From Alistipes sp. (GTDB taxonomy: Bacteria; Bacteroidota; Bacteroidia; Bacteroidales; Rikenellaceae), in NCBI GenBank assembly GCA_017937765.1, contig JAGBCY010000023.1, forward strand, positions 1-64,000: 64,000 nt of DNA, given 5' to 3'. The stretch's first letter is position 1, and each line of letters starts with the position of its first letter. Under the pieces are notes generated by a model. That model ran no database searches. It was given only the letters and a program-made list of their open reading frames with translations, and was not told the origin of the DNA. The translations under genes were made by a program, and so were the position numbers. This document shows positions 61,100 to 64,000 of the stretch, piece after piece.

Positions 61100-62110
61100 A
61101 TGAGTAATGAACTTATAAACCAAAGTGAATTAAACAATTCTGGTCATTTTATACATTGCCACTATCACTCGAGTAACGAAACATGGATCGCATACGGCAA
61201 ATCGGCGTATGTTCTTCAGACATTAGTCAAGAATGTCGGTCTACATTCCATAGACAGATTCTCGCCAGAGCTAGACATGGCAAGTGTGATGGTTGGAAAT
61301 AAGGTAATATCTTCAATCTGTACAGAATGTGGTACTGTGCAAAAACAAGAGCGAGGATACATGTGCATCAGCCACAACCAAGGTTTTGATAACAACAAAT
61401 ACAAGGAATGGGTGACGTGCATAAAGGAAGCCAGCTCAAAAAAGAATAACCAATGGGTACACACTATAATTAGCGATGAAGTATCTCACAATGAGTTCAT
61501 TGCCGATGGCATGTCGGCATTCGCTCGTAACACGAAACGCCTCGTAGACTTCTTTGCCTCGCTATTTGCGTTGATAGTATTCTCACCCCTTTTTGCGATT
61601 ACCTTTCTACTGGTAAAACTCGAAGATGGAGGGCCAGCCATATTTAAACAGGAGCGCATCGGCCGCTTTGGACGTCCTTTCAACATCTACAAGTTCCGCT
61701 CAATGCGACTGGATGCCGAGAAATATGGACCACAGCTAAGTCATAGCGGCGGAGATAACGACCCCAGACTAACAAAGGTTGGCAGGTTTATCCGCGCACA
61801 TCATCTCGATGAGCTTCCTCAGCTGTGGAATGTGTTCTGCGGCGATATGGCCTTTATCGGGCCTCGTCCCGAACGCAAGTTCTACATCGACCAGATTATG
61901 GAGTACGACAAGCGTTACGCGTACCTCTACCAAATACGCCCAGGTGTTACGAGCTATGCAACGCTCTACAATGGCTACACAGACACCATGGAGAAGATGT
62001 TGCGACGATTGGAGTTCGATCTCTACTATTTAAGTCACAGATCGTGGGCGTTCGATATAAAGATACTCTTCAACACCTTTTGCGCCATAATGTTTGGCAA
62101 GAAATTTTAG
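61100..62110 (+). CDS. bacterial sugar transferase (phosphoglycosyltransferase) with unusual N-terminal domain
   Basis: 336 aa from the ATG at 61100; an open frame upstream overlaps upxY and is not used. The C-terminal half is a monotopic phosphoglycosyltransferase: one membrane helix (about 148-172), GGPAIFKQERIG (177-188), KFRSM (198-202) and DELPQLWNV (237-245). It transfers a sugar phosphate to undecaprenyl phosphate, starting repeat-unit synthesis. Residues 1-145 form a soluble region, with Cys74, Cys77 and Cys89, that matches neither the CoA-binding/4-TM N-terminus of WcaJ types nor the bare PglC type. Its codons in that part are A/T-richer than the core genes. Confidence 0.88.
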   Translation: MSNELINQSELNNSGHFIHCHYHSSNETWIAYGKSAYVLQTLVKNVGLHSIDRFSPELDMASVMVGNKVISSICTECGTVQKQERGYMCISHNQGFDNNKYKEWVTCIKEASSKKNNQWVHTIISDEVSHNEFIADGMSAFARNTKRLVDFFASLFALIVFSPLFAITFLLVKLEDGGPAIFKQERIGRFGRPFNIYKFRSMRLDAEKYGPQLSHSGGDNDPRLTKVGRFIRAHHLDELPQLWNVFCGDMAFIGPRPERKFYIDQIMEYDKRYAYLYQIRPGVTSYATLYNGYTDTMEKMLRRLEFDLYYLSHRSWAFDIKILFNTFCAIMFGKKF

Positions 62111-62142
62111 ATAGAAACCCTAACGCACATTACTCTAACTAA

Positions 62143-63444
62143 ATGAAAATAGCAGTTGCAGGCACAGGATACGTGGGACTCAGCATCGCTACACTGCTGG
62201 CCCAACATAACGACGTCGTGGCCGTGGATGTCGTGGCCGAAAAGGTTGCAATGATCAACCGCCGACAATCTCCAATTCAGGATGACTACATCGAGCAATA
62301 CCTGCGCGAGAAGCCTCTTTCGCTCCGCGCCACACTCGATGCCCGCGAGGCATATCGCGATGCCAGCTTTGTGATTATCGCCGTGCCCACGAACTACGAC
62401 CCGCAGCGCAACTTCTTCGACACGCACAACATCGAAGATGTCATCGACATAGTGCTCGATGTCAACCCCGAGGCCGTGATGATAATCAAGTCGACAATCC
62501 CCGTGGGCTACTGCCGTAGCCTCTACCTTAAGTATGCCGAGCGTGGCGTAAAGCGTCTCAACCTGCTCTTCTCGCCCGAGTTCCTGCGCGAGAGCCGCGC
62601 ACTGGAGGACAACCTCTACCCTTCGCGCATCATCGTGGGAATACCACGCCACATCAAGGGCGAGGAGTTCAAGGCTGAGAATGAGGCCATTATGAGCATC
62701 TCGGACGCGCCGTATCTCGAGGCTAAGGCCCACGAGTTTGCAACACTGCTCCAAGAGGGCGCACTCAAGGAGAATATACCCGTGCTCTATATGGGCATCA
62801 AGGAGGCTGAGGCTGTTAAGCTCTTCGCTAACACCTACTTAGCCCTCCGCGTGAGCTACTTCAACGAGCTCGACACCTATGCCGAGATCAAGGGTCTCGA
62901 CTCTGAGGCTATCATCGAGGGCGTGGGCCTCGACCCCCGCATCGGCACGCACTACAACAACCCGTCGTTTGGCTACGGCGGCTACTGCCTGCCGAAGGAT
63001 ACGAAGCAGCTTTTGGCCAACTACGAGGATGTGCCACAGAATATGATGACGGCCATCGTCGAGAGCAACCGCACGCGCAAGGATTATATCGCCGACCAGG
63101 TGTTGCGCAAGGCGGGCTACTATACGGGGTCGAGTCAGTGGGACTCGTCGCGCGAGCGTCAGGTGACTGTTGGCGTCTATCGCCTCACGATGAAGGCGGG
63201 CTCGGATAACTTCCGCCAGTCGTCGATCCAGGGCGTAATGAAACGTATCAAGGCAAAGGGTGCGAAGGTTATCATCTACGAGCCTACGTTGGAGGATGGC
63301 ACGATGTTCTTCGGCTCGGAGGTGGTGAACGACCTCGCGCGCTTCAAGAGGGAGAGCGATGTGATCATTTCGAATCGCCACCACCCCGACCTCGACGACA
63401 TCAGCGAGAAACTATACACCAGAGATATATTTAGGAGGGATTAA
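62143..63444 (+). CDS. UDP-glucose/nucleotide-sugar 6-dehydrogenase
   Basis: 433 aa. It oxidises a UDP-hexose to the uronic acid with two NAD+. Motifs: Rossmann GTGYVGLS (7-14), [16 protein letters not shown] (114-122), FSPEFLRES (143-151), and the catalytic Cys282 in [11 protein letters not shown]. Substrate could be UDP-glucose or an amino-sugar. It supplies an acidic sugar for the polysaccharide locus. Confidence 0.93.
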   Translation: MKIAVAGTGYVGLSIATLLAQHNDVVAVDVVAEKVAMINRRQSPIQDDYIEQYLREKPLSLRATLDAREAYRDASFVIIAVPTNYDPQRNFFDTHNIEDVIDIVLDVNPEAVMIIKSTIPVGYCRSLYLKYAERGVKRLNLLFSPEFLRESRALEDNLYPSRIIVGIPRHIKGEEFKAENEAIMSISDAPYLEAKAHEFATLLQEGALKENIPVLYMGIKEAEAVKLFANTYLALRVSYFNELDTYAEIKGLDSEAIIEGVGLDPRIGTHYNNPSFGYGGYCLPKDTKQLLANYEDVPQNMMTAIVESNRTRKDYIADQVLRKAGYYTGSSQWDSSRERQVTVGVYRLTMKAGSDNFRQSSIQGVMKRIKAKGAKVIIYEPTLEDGTMFFGSEVVNDLARFKRESDVIISNRHHPDLDDISEKLYTRDIFRRD

Positions 63445-63446
63445 AA

Positions 63447-64000
63447 ATGGCTCTTCAGAGTGGCATTTCAGCGGATAATAGCAGAGTTCTCAAAAATAGT
63501 GTCTACATATATTTGAGGCTCGGAGTTGTGATGTTTATCGCGCTCTACTCCACTCGAATTCTTTTACATTCACTCGGAGTTGTAGATTACGGAATATATA
63601 ATGTCGTTTGCGGATTCGTATCGATGTTTGGCTTTATCAACATCTCTATGTCCAATGGTATACAACGCTTTTATAATTACACCCTTGGCAAAGAGGGAGA
63701 TAAACAATTATCCGATGTGTATAGTGCTGCGGTTGTAATCCAGATAAGCATTATCGCCATTATAGTGTTGCTGGCCGAGACAATAGGATTATGGTATCTT
63801 AACAACGTAATGGTTATACCAGCAGATAAGGTTACGGATGCTAATTGGATATTTCAGCTGTCGATACTCTCATTGGTACTAACAATATTACAAGGCCCGT
63901 ATAGTGCAGCAATATTGGCATACGAACGTATGGATTTTTATGCTATTGTGAGTATTATAGATGCTGCATTGAAACTATCTGCGGCATTCATATTACGATA
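63447..64000 (+). CDS. polysaccharide flippase (Wzx/MATE-like), 3' truncated by the window
   Basis: The ATG at 63447, 2 bp after the dehydrogenase stop, opens a frame that runs 184 codons to the window end without a stop. Hydrophobic segments alternate with short loops (YIYLRLGVVMFIALYSTRIL, YNVVCGFVSMFGFINIS, VVIQISIIAIIVLLAETIGL), the pattern of oligosaccharide flippases of the MOP superfamily. It would flip undecaprenyl-linked repeat units across the inner membrane. Codon use (ATA, TTA, AAT, GAT) is clearly more A/T-rich than in the core genes, typical of transferred capsule genes. Confidence 0.88.
   Translation, partial: MALQSGISADNSRVLKNSVYIYLRLGVVMFIALYSTRILLHSLGVVDYGIYNVVCGFVSMFGFINISMSNGIQRFYNYTLGKEGDKQLSDVYSAAVVIQISIIAIIVLLAETIGLWYLNNVMVIPADKVTDANWIFQLSILSLVLTILQGPYSAAILAYERMDFYAIVSIIDAALKLSAAFILR

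Overview
The window looks like a chromosomal segment of a GC-rich member of the Bacteroidales, most likely an Alistipes-like Rikenellaceae (inference). Supporting signs are a SusC/SusD pair, the T9SS-linked regulator PorX, a UpxY-type antiterminator heading a polysaccharide locus, a GldE-like protein, an S9 peptidase of the DPP5 type, many promoters of the Bacteroidetes form TTTG-N19-TAnnTTTG, and a near absence of Shine-Dalgarno sequences. No rRNA, tRNA, transposase, CRISPR array or phage gene was seen.

Layout. 1-228: a 60-bp tandem repeat that runs in frame into ygiQ (229-2115), then a small lipoprotein. 2619-8433 (minus): PfkB kinase, PfkA, a GAGTGCC repeat block, a PpiD-like periplasmic chaperone and a GldE-like CBS membrane protein. 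8559-13190 (minus): LptC with a long Pro-rich tail, a TPR protein, an outer-membrane barrel and CoaX. 13194-22055 (minus): Mfd, RNase G, a 29-residue basic ribosome-associated type protein, HU, a SRPBCC protein, TsaE, PorX and a NUDIX hydrolase. 22224-31255 (plus): DPP5-like peptidase, glycosyltransferase, ECF sigma factor, RsmG, DUF4954 protein, TrxB, RNase Z and a TrmH-family methyltransferase. 31360-37895: Ung (minus), alkaline phosphatase, and a SusC/SusD pair in which SusC carries a frameshift. 37872-41303 (minus): a small membrane protein, an S41 protease, two tandem long palindromic elements and a DUF3078 protein. 41436-43903 (plus): endonuclease IV, GH53 galactanase, MntP. 43980-45878 (minus): POT peptide transporter. 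45994-51418 (plus): branching enzyme, zinc-ribbon/SH3 protein, L,D-transpeptidase with two LysM, and a lipoprotein. 51627-58304 (plus): TetR regulator with a TolC-adaptor-RND efflux operon and a PG0541-type small protein. 58589-59967: an orphan barrel fragment, a META-domain lipoprotein and RidA. 60277-64000: the start of a capsule/exopolysaccharide locus (promoter, structured leader, UpxY, sugar-phosphate transferase, UDP-sugar dehydrogenase, start of a flippase), running off the window.

Most genes are housekeeping or envelope functions. The minus-strand block from CoaX to PpiD is a plausible envelope-biogenesis cluster. The efflux operon is probably controlled by its TetR neighbour. The final locus is accessory: its flippase and the first part of the sugar transferase are visibly richer in A+T codons than the rest.

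No clearly new multi-gene system was found. The observations most worth following are the paired ~125-bp palindromic elements next to the DUF3078 gene, the in-frame 60-bp repeat before ygiQ, heptanucleotide repeats at two loci, the structured UpxY leader with mutually exclusive hairpins, the sugar transferase with an unrecognised Cys-containing N-terminal domain, the frameshifted SusC, and a G10 tract upstream of a lipoprotein promoter.
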